This document shows positions 13,601-22,941 of a DNA stretch of 64,000 nucleotides, one piece after another (the stretch's first letter is position 1; each line of letters opens with the position of its first letter). The DNA comes from Dastarcus helophoroides. Lineage: Eukaryota; Arthropoda; Insecta; Coleoptera; Bothrideridae. The notes beneath the pieces are model-generated. The model did no database searches, was not told where the DNA came from, and was given only the letters and a program-made list of their open reading frames with translations. Location of the stretch: assembly GCA_028583605.1 (NCBI GenBank), contig CM053328.1:14195107-14259106 (forward strand), given 5' to 3'. Made by a program: the position numbers and the translations under genes.

Positions 13601-16600
13601 TGGCTCTGAAACCTTGTAAGCGGCTTTAACCTCCAAAACTCTAATTAGTGCTTTCCTCGATGTTCAAAAGTTTGACAAGCGTATCACTCTCTAGAATTCT
13701 GGATCTCTTATTCCTTCTATGCAGCGTTTTACCATTTTTCTGCCTTCTCACTAGCAGTTGCGACTTGACAACTTGCTGCAAATGGTAGTCTTTAAATCTC
13801 AGCTTCTAAGCCCTAACTAGATCTTCATAGTTAGCTTGTTTGTAATCAAATAGAGTTCGAAGTATTTCCAGAGCTTTTACACGCAGCGACATCACCAATG
13901 AGGTCGCCTGTTCTTCCCCAATCCACCGATTGGCCTTAGCGGCAGCTTTTTGTACGTCTAAAAGGATGTTATGCCATCATGGGGCAGGGGTTTCACTTTT
14001 TGGGAAAAAATAGTGGGTATACTTTCGAATTTATGTTGTGTAGGTTGTCCACTTAGCAACTTCTTCATCGCATTTTCGATGTTGCTGATCTTTTTTTGTG
14101 TTACATTGCCCAAATCAAGGAGCTTGTTGTTAAATTCTTCTTTTACTTTTTTAATTACTTCCTTGACTTTGCCCATCTCTCCTTTCATTCCTGCAATTTC
14201 TCTTTTTACTTTCCCCATATCATCTTTCATTCGTTTAATTTGTTTTTTCACTTTTGCAACATCTACTATCATCTTTTCTGTTATATTTGCTAATAGACTA
14301 TGGAATTCTTGCTTGTTTGAATTTCTTCTCTGTTGTTCTTCTTTTTCTTGTCGTCCTCGTTCTTCCTTAGGTTCTTTTTCTTGTCGTCTTCCTTCTTGCG
14401 TCTGTTCTTGTTTTTGTCATCTTCGTTCATTCTCCTGGTGTTTGTCTTGTCGTCTTCGTGTTTCCTTCTGTTCTTTTTCTTGTCGTCTTCGTTTTTTTTC
14501 TTGTTCTTTTTCTGGACGCGCCCCGTATAAACTACTTAACAAGTAATAGGGTCCGCGATAAAGTGTAATATAATTATCGCTGCGATTCACTAACCCGATG
14601 TTTCAGAACCTCGCAAGGATTTTGCCGAGAAATAAAGCACAATCCACAAATAATCTCGCTTTTGACATCAGTTGTTGCGCCTTATCGGTTTAAATGATTA
14701 ACACTTGGTTAATTGTAACCACTGTATTTCAAAACTGAACTCGAAACACTACAATCGTAATTTACTAACACTCTTTAGTTAACTAACTTGGGGGAAAGCC
14801 GTTCGCCTTAGGAATATCCCGCTTCGGGTTCTAGAAGGACCAAGCAGATAAGACTTATCGTTTGCCGAAATTTCTGATGTTTATTTCATTATCGCGGCCG
14901 CTTTCCCTTATCAACTTTTTTAGAATGTTCCTAATTAAATTTTATAATTACATTTTGTTACAATATTAAAATTAGAAGTAGTACAAGATGTCATTTCGAA
15001 TTACGTTGCAATAAAAACGAATTACCAGACAATAAGTCACTGACAAATTTCTCTTCAAAAAACTTCTTCTGATATTTATATTCATAGAATTGGATCAATC
15101 TGTTTCTGGTGCTAATTGGAAGTTTCTTGTTTCGCATGTATTCCTTAACCTGATTCATAGTTTTCTCGTAATCAGTCTCCATGGATTTTTTTGTCATAGT
15201 TATGTGCAAAATCACCACTGTAAGGGCATATCATATCAAACTGCGCATTTTATGGCTTTAAACTTACCCGCTATGAAATGCATGTAAATTTTTCCGATTA
15301 CCATATAAGAGAAACACAGAAAGCCTTCTTCAAATAAATTGAAATATTGTTCTGATTTGGTGCCTGAAACAGTTTCAGTTGAGAGATTTATCTCTGACAC
15401 AAAAATGGATACAGTTAAAGTGAAACTTTCTTTGCCAAAAAAGGTAAAACTGTTAATTTTTCTTGAAAGAAAATCTGCCCGAGCATTCTCTAAGGTAAAT
15501 AGTGTACCTAGTGGACTTCAGGCTTACAAAAAGGCGAGAAATTCAAATTCTGACGCATGCGTAATATACTGCAGGTAATATGACACTTCTAAGGTGGAAT
15601 CATAAAACTTTAAGACAACACGATACTTTCAAGGTAATGAAGGTATCGTGTTGCCTTAAAGTTCTATGAGCTCACCTTAGAAGTGTCATGTTACCTATAG
15701 TCTACTGCGCATGCGTCAGAATTTAAGTTTTCTGCCTTTTTGTGAGCCAGAACCCTCCTAGGTGCACTACTAAGGGTGACTGTGAAGAAAAGCTGGTAGT
15801 TTTGATTTTTTTGGATGGTTGATGCTCCCAAAACTGTTTAAAATTTTCGCGAATACTCTCTAGGAAAGAATACTAATCAGGAGTTTGAACATTTCTAAAT
15901 TGTAGTTTGCATTGTCTTATAACTTACATAGGAAATAAGATACGGCGCTGTACAAGCATCTGACGTAGACATACGCCGTGTTTTTTATATTTTCCACCAT
16001 GTCTGGCTTCATAAAGTTGGAATCGGCGAAATTGGTGTGCCAGAAGTAATTTCTCACATGGGGCAACAGGTATATGGTGCAAGCTGCCCAGTGGAATGCA
16101 ATAAAATTTATCACAAAGCACTGGGTTATTAGGGTGCTGGCCGCTCCCACGCCATATCTCTGCAAAAAATTATCTGAGGTATTTATTATCTTATTATTAG
16201 ATTTTTTGTGCTTTTTTTACTTATTCTTGCTACGTAAATAAGCGCCATTGTTTAGAATTTAAAAACAAGAAAATATAAAAATAATGATGCTAAAAGCTTA
16301 TTCTAGAGCACCCAAAAAGTCTAAACGTCATACTTAAAATTCAAATTTTAGCGAAAACGCTAGCACCAGAGTTTCTGTTAGAAATTTTTAGAAAAGTGCT
16401 AAAGTCGGATATTCAAATTTTAAATAAAAATTTACGTTTGGGTTTTTTTGGACATTTAGATGTTAAATATGAAATCCAAACTAAGTTTTATTATCGGTCC
16501 ATTTAGGCTTCATTTCTTAATTTTTTTTTCGATATTTAGACCTTTAATTTATATAATCAATTTTTTTTTAAATTGCCATGATTTTTTTTTATAACCCCAA

Positions 16601-19600
16601 GAACTCAAGTTTCTTACAAAGCTGTTAATAGAGTTAAAAAATGTTATTATCAGTTAGACGAAATCCCCCCTTTTTAAATGGAATTATAAAAAACCAATGT
16701 GTATTTTAGGGCTAAGTTTGCAGACATAATAGTACTCCAGCATTGGTTAAACTTGGGCCTTATAAGGATGGGATGAATTTATTTCTTAGCTTACAACTTC
16801 TGGGAGACGAATTTAGCAAAGACCACATGATCGTTCTAAGTTTGTTAGATTTCACAAGCAATGCTAAATTGTTATTGTTAACAGAGAGAACAGTTAATCG
16901 TTAAATAGATTGTTAAGAAAAAAATAATTATATAAAAAATGTAAAATGCTAAGACAGGAGAAAAATTTAAGGTAATTCTAATGAATGTATCCATGACTTT
17001 ATTGTTATAAAGCTTCCCAATTTCATTTCGCTTATTAGCCTTCTCGGATCTTAAGAATAAATACAAATTGAAAAGGTTTAATTTAACAGATGAACAGTTC
17101 GAATGAACTTTAAAAGAAAATTGGCCTGACTCACTTGTTGTTTTGATCATGTCTCTCACTTCTAATTCCTCTGGTATTTTTCAACATGTTCGACTTCGGT
17201 TTAAAAAATGTAAATCGGCTTATCGACTTAATAAAACTATAAACTGACCGAAAGTACAACGCACAGCCTAAACGTACAGGTCCTAAACACATGAGTTCCC
17301 TGCATAACACAGGCAAGCTCTAAGAAAGGGTTCTGAAAACTTATCTTCTAAATACAGGACGAAAATTTGTATCAAACTTCGTAATTTTTGACAAGATTTG
17401 AACCTCATTCTACAGTTTGTAAACAAATGGTTATAACAATTGTGAAGTGATTGGCAGAAGACAAGTAAAATATAATTACTTTATATATAAGTGATCGAGA
17501 TAAGCACAAATGTCAAAACTCTGACTGAGGGAAAGCGGACCGCGTTTATATAGTTCCCGTTTCCGGGTTCTAGAAAAATCAAGCAGATAGGTTGCCGAAA
17601 TTTCTGGAACGTTTATCTGCCGTTTGCTTCATTATCGCGGCCGCTTACCCTTGTCAGATTTTTCTAGAAAATTTCTTTAACTAAACTTTATAATTACATT
17701 TCATTACACTTGGAAAAGTTAAAATTTTTAAGGAAAATTCAAAATTTTGAATTGAAAATATTCAAATAAAAGTTAAAATTTATAAAAAAATGGTAAGATG
17801 TCAGAATGTTTAAAAAGTCTCAATTGCTAACAATTCCGGCATTTTAAAAAAAGTGAAAATGTTCAAAAAAATTCTAAAATTTGACAAAACTATAAACATT
17901 TTTTGAAAAAAGTCGAAATTTTGGAAAATGGTTGACGAATATACAAGCAGTCAAAGATTTTAAAAAAGGTCAACATTTCACATTTTAAAGAAACATTAAG
18001 TTTTAAATTAGTCAATATTTTTGAAAAAAAAAAACAAGAAAGTTTACCAAAAAGTCAAAATTATGAAGGATAGCCAAAATTTTCAAAATGTTTTGATGTT
18101 AAAGGGAATTTAAAAAAAGCCGAAATTTTAAATCATTAAAAAACGTAAACATTTTTGAACAGTTGTTATATTCAAAAAATTTCAAAATTTTGAGGGAAGT
18201 CAAAATTAAAAAAAAAAGCCAGCATTTTAAAAAAATCCTTAATTAACTTTAGAAAGTCAAAATTCAAATAAATGGCAAAACTTTAAAAATAAGGTTTACA
18301 AAAAATTCGAAGCTAACTCGTAATACAATTTGTTTATGCAATTTAAGAGCAAAATACGTTATTTTACTCTAACCGTTATTCTAAATAAAAAACAATTTAG
18401 GTTAGCCCAGTAACCTTTTAAAATGTAGTTTTGACCTTTTATGTAGACGTAAATTTTATAAATATCAAAAAACAAAAATAATACATAGTCGTATATCAAA
18501 ATTTGCATCGGAAAATTGGTAACAGTTTTCATTTACTAAAAATTTTAGTATTTTTTAAACCGAGCTGCAAAAACTAACCTAATTCTATAAAATTCATGAA
18601 AAGATTATCGTAACTTTTTTAAATTAGTTGGACAAATTTCAGTAATTTAAAATGAATGGGGCGACTTACATCGGTGAGGTTCCTCGTGTACTGGAAAAAC
18701 GTACTAATACGTATGAGCTTCAGCAGCCTTAAGTAAGTCATCACTTTATACTCGTAAGTATCCTTCCTCCAAATTATCTTAAAAGGGATGGCGCTAAGCA
18801 CATCGCCCAAAAAATTCAGACTGATTGCGTAACGGCTGAAATTGAAACATTGAAGGCCTCTGCTCAGAGCCTCTGCTTAGAGCCGACTCACCAAGCGGTT
18901 TTGCCAAAGTTCATTACCACTTTTTTCTCGTCCACTTTGACGTATCCGGTTATAAATCGGAGGACGATGTCCAACATGAAAACGAAACAGCAGATCGTGT
19001 CGACGTAATCGTAGAAATTCAAGCTTAATTCGTCTTTGTACATTGAAAATAACATGTTGAAGGGGTAATATATGAAGATAAAAGTAAATACGATCAACAG
19101 GATCTTCTCTTGGGTGGCTCTAAAAATTTGAATATTTAACTAACAGGAGGAGAATTAAATATATAAAAGAACACTCTTATGGTAAGATAAATACCAAAAG
19201 AAAGCAACTGAAGAAGGAGAATAAGAAGAAGAAGAAAAAGAAGAATTGAAACAGTTAAAATGCAGAATGTAAGACTCTGTAATTTCCATTTTTTTATGAA
19301 GAATTTAACCTGGAATAAATAACCAAGAGATACTTTTATTTTTACTAAAGCGCAATTGGAATTTAATAGAGCAATGGAACTGAGTTACAAAGCAGAGTTT
19401 TAGATAATTTTACTTTGAACTACTTAATGAGAAGTCAGTAAATTAAATATAAATAGAGAGCGATTTTCCCACTTCGACTTCTTCAGTAATGTAAAAAAGC
19501 TACAAAGCAAACTTTGTATGTTGGTTGATGAATAATTAAATAAAAACAAATATTTCTTAACAGTAGGAGATTTTCAGAGGCAAAGTTTTTTAAATCGTTA

Positions 19601-22600
19601 AGGTTTTAAAAGGCATTCTTTAATTACACTAAAGCCTAAAGGCAAAAGTTTTTTGAGTCATATAAACTTTATGGTGGCAGAGGTCAATCATCATAATGTT
19701 TTTCAAGAAAGGAAGTTTTTTCAATTATAAGAATCTGAAAACATCTACAGTTGCAGAAAAGCGGTAGAAGATCTAGAATAATTTTTTTTAAAAAATTGAA
19801 CAACTTTCATGGAAGACACTTTTTCGTTAGCTGGTAGATTGGATTAAATTATGTATGGGTCGTTTCGTGTTTATTTTTGTCCACCCCACACAACCAACTA
19901 AGGAGATCTTTTGTGTATACCCTGATCTATGTAGTTCCCAGTTTCAAACTCTTGTAAAAGTTTATTATGGACCTGGGATTGAGTTTTTTCACATCTGAGG
20001 GGTCTAAGGACGCCCATTTGAGTTGGACGTGCCTTTTGTATGCAGGCGTATCGCACTTGCATAGCACATGTTCTCCAGTTTTTGCAGCTTCTGCGCAAAA
20101 GGAACATAGATATGCTTCAGCTCATATATGTAATACTTCTATATGGCCAGTTCCTCGTTTCTTGTGGAAAAAACTTCTCTTTCTCGCTGACCTTCACACA
20201 GGATGATGAGTCGCAATGCGCAGGTGTTACAAATCATCTGTGCATGGCCAAAGTCAGCTGTGCACGGCCAAACATAAACACCGGTTTAACACGCGCGTAG
20301 CTATTCGTTCATTTCGTTCATTCATGCGCAATAATCTTTATCGGATTTGGTCAGAATAAAATCACGAAGAGAATAGGGAGTTGGCCATGTAGAAGTATTA
20401 CTTATATGCTTTAGCTTAACCCATTTTCTTTGAGGTGGTACCTCATAGGGTAATGTCCTGTTAAGAGGCCAGTTAGTATCCTAAATTCGGACTTGCTGAG
20501 TTCTAAGTAGACCTTTGTCTTTTCAAGCGTTTCAGATATAAATCTTTTCGCCAGTGTTAGTCCTGGATATTATCTCCAGTCTTGGCTTCCAATTTTTTTA
20601 TCTCACTGTTCTTTTGACCTTTGGAAAAACCGAAAGCCGACTCAGGTCCAAGAAATGACGATGCAGATTTGAGATGGCCCGCAGTTGGTCCGCAGCTGCA
20701 TTGCCTTTCTTTGTGCCCTGGCACCCACTGAAGGTTGATCCTGTTGTTTCCCGTTGTTTTTAGCCAGTTGCTTTAGAGTTTGTTGACAGTCCCAAACTAA
20801 TTTAGATTTGACAATGCAGTTGCTGAGAGCCTTTGTTATCGCTTGACTGTTATTATTAAAGTAGATCTTTGTTCCTTTCAGGTTTCTTCAAAGACACTCG
20901 TAGGCACATAGTTCTATTGCATTTATTTTAGTCTGAAAGACGGTTGGGTCTTTTCATAAGGCTTTAGAAAACCTATAGCTAAGGCCATAGATTCTCACTC
21001 CAGTCCCATGTTCTGCCTTTGGTCAATCTGTAAACCAGATGAATAATTTGTGTTTTTCTTCGGGTACTAATTGAGTGTCAGTGTGGCTATTTAAGTCCAC
21101 TTCAAAGCAATGATAAAATTCGTACCTGGGTTGCAAATAATCAACCAATCTTGTTAGAATCACAGGACTACTTTCCTTGAGGATTTCCATGTGACCGGCC
21201 TATTTTTTTTTAATGGTTTTAATTGCAATAATCTTGAGGCTCCCCTCTTTGCCTCCCTCTTCACTAGAAGGTAGAGTGGAGTTAGACTTATCATTACCTT
21301 CATTGCTGCTGTTGAGCAAGTGTTCATCGCGCCTGTTATGCCCAGACATGCGTAGCTTTCAACTATGTTTAGTTGGTTTTGTGCTTTTTTTTTTTTCGTT
21401 ATTTTAGCCACCATACTAATGAAGCGTATGTGATTAGGGGTGTAATTATCAACCCATATGACCAGTAGATCATTTTCGGTTTCAGACCCCAGGTTTTGCT
21501 GAATAATCTGCTACACGTCCAGAACGCTATCGTGACTTACTTGATTATTCGTCATTAGTTAGTAAATAAATCACAAGAGAATAATCTTCCCTATTAATAT
21601 AAATGTGAAAAATAAAGTTTCTTAGTGATTTAGCATATTAAACATTATTTCGGGTTGTAGAAATCTCACAGACGAAGCTACTTTGGTCAAAAAAAATCTT
21701 TGCCAATAATTGTAAAATATTTTAAGTCACAGAATTTTTTAAAAAATCGGCCATAGTTTAATACTAAAGGAAAAAGCTTTCCTAGTTTAGGAAACGTTAA
21801 ACTCAAACTCCTAAATTGTAAAAAGATTTTAACAAAAAAACTTATTACTCGAAAAAAATCCAAAAAAGAAATTCATCCTTCACATAAAAAATGTTTTACA
21901 TTAATAAAAATGTCAAAATTAACTAATTCTTTGGTTAAAGTAAATACCAAAAAGGGAAGATCTCTTAGCCTTTGAAACTTTCTAAAAATAAACTTTTGGG
22001 TAGCAAATTATTTTTATAAAAGGAGTAGATCGAAGAAATTTCAAAAAATAAATAATCACAAAAAAGCTTCTTTAGTTGTAGAAATCCTAAAAAATCTTCT
22101 TCAATCGCGGAAGATACCGAAAGATTTTCTAATCCCAAAGAAGAAACTGACTAATCATGAATCTTGCCAACAGAATAGTTTATTAAATTAATTAATTTTA
22201 AACAAGAAGCTCATTGTTCACAAAAATCACAAAAGTGAAGCTTATCCAAATATGTAAATTCCAAAGAAGCAACTTTTTCTTTTATAGTCGATACCAAAAG
22301 AAATATGTTTATCAGTCTTGAAAGCTGCAAGAAAGAAGATTATTTGAAGAAGAAATGTCAAAGGAAACGGTCATCATCCATAAAAATCACAAAGAAAAAT
22401 TTTCCTTAGTTGTACAAATCATAAGAATTGTACTAGTTGCGAAGTAGAGCCCCCTATTTCAACTTGATAAAGATATAATAATAAAAAAATATTTGCTCTT
22501 TCCATCATTAATTACTAAAAAAAAAGAGAAACATCGCAATGTTACCTTATATCGCTTAATGGATGGACCATAAACCAGTCCTTTCCCATAATGTGCTTCC

Positions 22601-22787
22601 GACGCTCTTGCAAAAGACCCCTTTTGGTTCTAAAATACTCGACGCATTTGGGGTCGCTGTCCGACGCCAACGACTGGAATCTAAGCCATCTGATGAACTT
22701 TTTCAAAGGGGGAGCATTGGCAGAAAGAGGATTTAATACTTCCTGATCGGAGAGCTCTTGTAGAGAGCATATATGAGGTTTGGACAT
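1395..22787 (-). CDS. Gene A: HCN-like cyclic-nucleotide-gated channel paralogue, 8 exons, 548 aa, no GYG filter
   Basis: Coding exons in order: 22787-22546, 19119-18892, 18835-18670, 16159-15928, 15363-15268, 15217-15026, 5677-5454, 1661-1395 (stop TAG). The spliced length is 1647 nt, an exact multiple of three. Domains: N-terminal HCN-type region with a HPLSDIR end (about 1-80), S1-S2 (81-156), S3-S4 (157-212), S5 with HWAAC and the pore loop (213-289), pore exit and S6 (290-321), end of S6 and C-linker with FYEYKYQKKFF (322-385), CNBD (386 to about 520) and a short charged tail. In the family this makes a tetrameric plasma-membrane cation channel opened by hyperpolarisation and tuned by cAMP. 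Here the expected LCIGYG filter reads LCTKSEQ, S4 has few basic residues and the CNBD RTA motif is RVV. Start chosen at the ATG before SKPHICS; an in-frame ATG six codons upstream (22805) is possible. Normal potassium conduction is doubtful. It could be an ancillary subunit, a non-conducting sensor or a decaying gene, but all frames and splice sites are intact. Confidence 0.88.
1662..3360. other. Gene A intron 7, distal part: AT-rich, no gene
   Basis: AT-rich sequence with poly-A/T runs. The phrase GGTAGTGG(T/G)CA occurs three times near 2881, 3069 and 3112, probably terminal sequence of the pogo/Jerky-like element that follows. Confidence 0.35.
3360..4265 (-). pseudogene. pogo/Jerky-type transposase remnant (HTH CENP-B region)
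   Basis: In minus-strand frames broken by stops one reads LREKWNRL, GFPVTKAQV, FTNG and RIAENLTIT, in the order of the N-terminal DNA-binding half of CENP-B/Jerky-like DDE transposases. The DDE catalytic core is absent; a charged Ser/Lys-rich tail follows near 3400-3780. The element is a domesticated-looking but clearly dead relic inside gene A intron 7. Inverted GGTAGTGGGCAC-like sequences near 2881-3112 and 4447-4890 may be its ends. Confidence 0.6.
4266..5453. other. Gene A intron 7, proximal part
   Basis: AT-rich with T- and A-runs, no supported gene. The phrase GTGCCCTCTACCGGTGC near 4870 resembles the possible transposon end noted on the other side of the pogo/Jerky remnant. Confidence 0.3.
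5454..5677 (-). CDS. Gene A exon 7: first half of CNBD
   Basis: 224 nt, equal to gene B exon 7. Acceptor ATTTCAG|ACAGC, donor GAG|GTATGA. It encodes LFSELPTKVL, then IYLPNDIIIKA and CMYFLASGTVAI, the early beta strands of the cyclic-nucleotide-binding roll. No stop occurs in frame. A 9.3-kb intron packed with transposons separates it from exon 6. Confidence 0.88.
5678..6351. other. Gene A intron 6, no gene recognised
   Basis: No domain found in either strand. A short pair GTGGTACCCAA (5995) and TTGGGCACCACT (6128) is inverted and could be the ends of a small MITE of about 150 bp. Confidence 0.25.
6352..6454 (-). pseudogene. Decayed duplicate of HCN-like exon 7 inside gene A intron 6
   Basis: On the minus strand the run KLFSEVPTKVLC followed by SEI matches ELFSELPTKVLC...QEI of the real exon 7 at 5677-5454. 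The DNA is visibly alike too (for example gtgggcacttcggagaacaa against gtgggcagttcagaaaacaa on the plus strand). An acceptor-like CTGTTTCAG precedes it. The copy is shortened, has stops in most of its length and lacks the second half of the exon, so it is probably a dead tandem exon duplicate or the last trace of another paralogue. Confidence 0.65.
6500..7870. other. Gene A intron 6, balanced-composition block
   Basis: The part at 6600-7060 is less AT-rich than its flanks (for example GAAACCCCGGAGGGGGAGC) and has short open frames on both strands, but I recognise no protein. The rest is AT-rich. Confidence 0.25.
7870..9300. repeat. Quasi-periodic AT-rich tract
   Basis: Long run of variants of AAATTTTGA and TCGAAATTT spaced roughly 20-30 bp apart, with A/T homopolymers between them. 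No coding sequence. The same texture recurs in many blocks of the window. Confidence 0.45.
10692..10861 (+). mobile_element. Solo Penelope-type terminus with hammerhead-like motif
   Basis: Inverted half-copies of the hammerhead region (ACAACAAAAGTTGTTCTAACG facing CGTTAGAGCAACG) followed by the shared tail ending in CAGTCCGTTCCACCA. The last segment is common to copies at 35 and 49 kb, with a more divergent form at 47.8 kb. It splits the LINE reverse transcriptase, so it is the younger insertion. Confidence 0.7.
10733..10772 (+). ncRNA. Hammerhead-ribozyme-like motif, copy 1
   Basis: CTCT, core CTGAAGA, stem II GACAGC/GCAGTC with loop TTG, then a core shortened to GAA, CGCGTT and AGAG closing stem I. 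One A of GAAA is missing, so this copy is probably inactive. Confidence 0.45.
11270..11770 (-). mobile_element. LINE C-terminal fragment
   Basis: Minus-strand broken frames correspond to the LINE tail seen at 27469-27745 (SDLPLF, KYFHEKCL-like phrases, DFNPKAHFGCF). It abuts the 3' end of the plus-strand LINE before it. Confidence 0.5.
11771..12347. other. AT-rich intronic sequence, no gene
   Basis: Nothing recognised between the LINE fragment and the left LTR of the Gypsy element. Confidence 0.3.
12352..12677 (-). repeat. Gypsy 3' LTR
   Basis: Matches the LTR at 14673-14962 throughout, including the unusual ATTATCGCGGCCGCTT segment and CCGCTTCGGGTTCTAGAA. Longer than the other LTR by one insert. 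Confidence 0.88.
12708..13335 (-). pseudogene. Gypsy pol remnant: integrase ends only
   Basis: Minus-strand pieces: a linker with WTLEDFRELQKRDADI, the integrase N-terminal region with VQWKSLQIEDGVLKR, then directly the integrase C-terminus with VWLYNPQRRKG and KMKVVHPIRL. The DDE core between them has been deleted and the frame shifts near 13010. No RT motif is left. Confidence 0.8.
13336..14290 (-). pseudogene. Gypsy gag remnant
   Basis: A Lys/Glu coiled-coil segment (14272-13958, ATG start) leads into a gag-like core with QKAAAKANRWIGEEQATSL, seen with stops, and a degenerate zinc knuckle SITCYNCRDYKHY before the pol scrap. Upstream to about 14530 is a very Lys/Arg/Glu/Gln-rich stretch. 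The order fits mdg1-group gag; no intact product. Confidence 0.72.
14673..14962 (-). repeat. Gypsy 5' LTR
   Basis: 290 bp, same landmarks as the 3' LTR. The two differ at many sites, so the insertion is old. Confidence 0.88.
15026..15217 (-). CDS. Gene A exon 6: S6 end and C-linker
   Basis: 192 nt, equal to gene B exon 6, after a 50-bp intron (acceptor CCTTACAG|TGG, donor TCTG|GTAATT). It encodes the C-linker helices with VKEYMRNKKLP and QFYEYKYQKKFFEEK, diagnostic of HCN/CNG channels. Confidence 0.9.
15268..15363 (-). CDS. Gene A exon 5: filter position and S6 start
   Basis: 96 nt, the same length as gene B exon 5. Acceptor TGTTTCAG|GCACC, donor GCGG|GTAAGT. The split codon gives Cys, so the filter region reads C-T-K-S-E-Q-Y. 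The family's C-I-G-Y-G-R would lie here. S6 begins at FSYMVIGKIYM. Confidence 0.85.
15500..15770. mobile_element. Palindromic MITE in gene A intron 4
   Basis: Two arms of about 130 bp are near-perfect inverted copies around position 15636 (GACACTTCTAAGGTG facing CACCTTAGAAGTGTC; TGACGCATGCG facing CGCATGCGTCA). Ends are AGTGTACCTAG and CTAGGTGCACT. No coding capacity. It fills half of the 564-bp intron. Confidence 0.8.
15928..16159 (-). CDS. Gene A exon 4: S5 and pore helix
   Basis: Acceptor TTTTGCAG|AGATATG, donor CTAT|GTAAGT. It contains FHWAACTIYLLPHV, equivalent to the HCN S5 end, and finishes in the pore helix AVSYFL just before the place where the selectivity filter should come. Confidence 0.86.
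16300..16900. other. Gene A intron 3: AT-rich tract plus LINE scrap
   Basis: 16300-16640 has the quasi-periodic AAATTTTA texture. Around 16690-16850 a minus-strand scrap resembles the LINE tail of 27.5 kb (KAQV, YYYVCKLSP). Nothing else. Confidence 0.35.
16901..17515. other. Gene A intron 3, no gene recognised
   Basis: Short open frames on the minus strand only; no domain. Confidence 0.3.
17516..17708 (-). repeat. Truncated Gypsy LTR
   Basis: About 190 bp matching the inner/right part of the LTRs at 12352 and 14673 (GGGAAAGCGGACCGCG, GGGTTCTAGAAAAATC, ATTATCGCGGCCGCTTACC, end CATTACA). The other end is missing. Confidence 0.8.
17709..18320. repeat. Quasi-periodic AT-rich tract
   Basis: Repeated variants of AAAAAGTCAAAATTTT at about 20-30 bp spacing, strongly A-biased on the plus strand. 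Intron 3 of gene A. Confidence 0.45.
18670..18835 (-). CDS. Gene A exon 3: S3 and S4
   Basis: Separated from exon 2 by a 56-bp intron (acceptor TTTCAG|CCG, donor GAT|GTAAGT). S3 is FLGDVLSAIPF. The S4 region is YLRLLKLIRISTFFQYTR, with only R, K, R and R where conventional HCN S4 helices carry about eight to ten basic residues. Confidence 0.85.
18892..19119 (-). CDS. Gene A exon 2: S1-S2
   Basis: Acceptor TTTTTAG|AGCC, donor TTG|GTGAGT. The exon is 228 nt, the same as gene B exon 2. It encodes two hydrophobic helices; the second contains FMLDIVLRFITGY, the usual S2 end of HCN channels. Confidence 0.88.
19130..19855. other. Gene A intron 1, no gene recognised
   Basis: A short purine-rich segment (AGAAGAAGAAGAAAAAGAAG near 19225); otherwise AT-rich with no supported feature. 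Confidence 0.3.
19860..21560 (-). pseudogene. LINE 3' half with RNase H domain, decayed
   Basis: Minus-strand frames in order: TWGLKPKMIYW near 21490, LGITGAMNTCSTAAMKV (21160-21414, post-RT), RNase H pieces with NAIELCAYECL, IYFNNNSQAITKAL, KLVWDCQQTL and WVPGH (20700-20960), then a terminal zinc-knuckle-like region with FCAEAAKTGEHVLCKC and LDPSDVKKL (19920-20140). This is the layout of I/R1-type LINEs. Stops throughout. Inserted in gene A intron 1, same strand. Confidence 0.8.
21561..22545. other. Gene A intron 1, proximal part, AT-rich
   Basis: Contains repeated CAAAAGAAG/CACAAAAATC-like phrases but no recognised gene or element. Confidence 0.3.
22546..22787 (-). CDS. Gene A exon 1: N-terminal HCN-type region
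   Basis: Opens MSKPHICS and contains a cysteine/Arg-rich stretch (SDPKCVEYFRTKRGLLQER), then VHPLSDIR. This matches gene B exon 1 motif for motif (CIEFFRS, IIHPMSKFK). The donor reads AG|GTAACA and leaves phase 2. Intron 1 is 3.4 kb and holds a LINE. Confidence 0.85.
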
Positions 22788-22846
22788 TACCGTCTTGTAA
22801 ATCATTTTGGAACTGTCAAAGTGACTTTTTGTAGTTTGCTAGATTC

Positions 22847-22852
22847 AACTGA
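22847..22852 (-). promoter_or_regulatory. Candidate arthropod initiator (TCAGTT) of gene A
   Basis: Minus-strand TCAGTT, matching the arthropod Inr TCAGTY, lies about 60 bp before the gene A start codon. There is no TATA box near it. Such hexamers occur by chance, so the call is weak. Confidence 0.25.
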
Positions 22853-22941
22853 ACCAATTAGATGACAAAATTGTCAAAGATCCGTTGCTTATTCCTACGT
22901 TCTTTCGTGCTTTAGGATTTATGCTAAAGTTGTCTGACAAT

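Larger units (their letters stand above)
12352..14962 (-). mobile_element. Internally deleted Ty3/Gypsy (mdg1-like) LTR retrotransposon
   Basis: Two related LTRs (326 and 290 bp) read outward as TG...CA on the minus strand and are flanked by the same 4-bp target duplication ATAT (12348-12351 and 14963-14966). A purine-rich tract (AAGGGGGAGGCAG on the minus strand) abuts the 3' LTR, as a polypurine primer should. Inside are gag and only scraps of pol; protease, reverse transcriptase, RNase H and the integrase catalytic core are missing. Non-autonomous relic within gene A intron 6, same strand as the gene. Confidence 0.88.

Noticed and set aside
13386..14546. Plus-strand frames rich in Phe, Ser and Cys
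   Set aside because: Antisense to the Lys/Glu-rich gag region of the Gypsy relic.
15364..15927. A hidden exon in intron 4 that could supply the GYG filter
   Set aside because: I read the intron outside the MITE and found no GYG coding; the 96-bp gene B intron 4 has none either.
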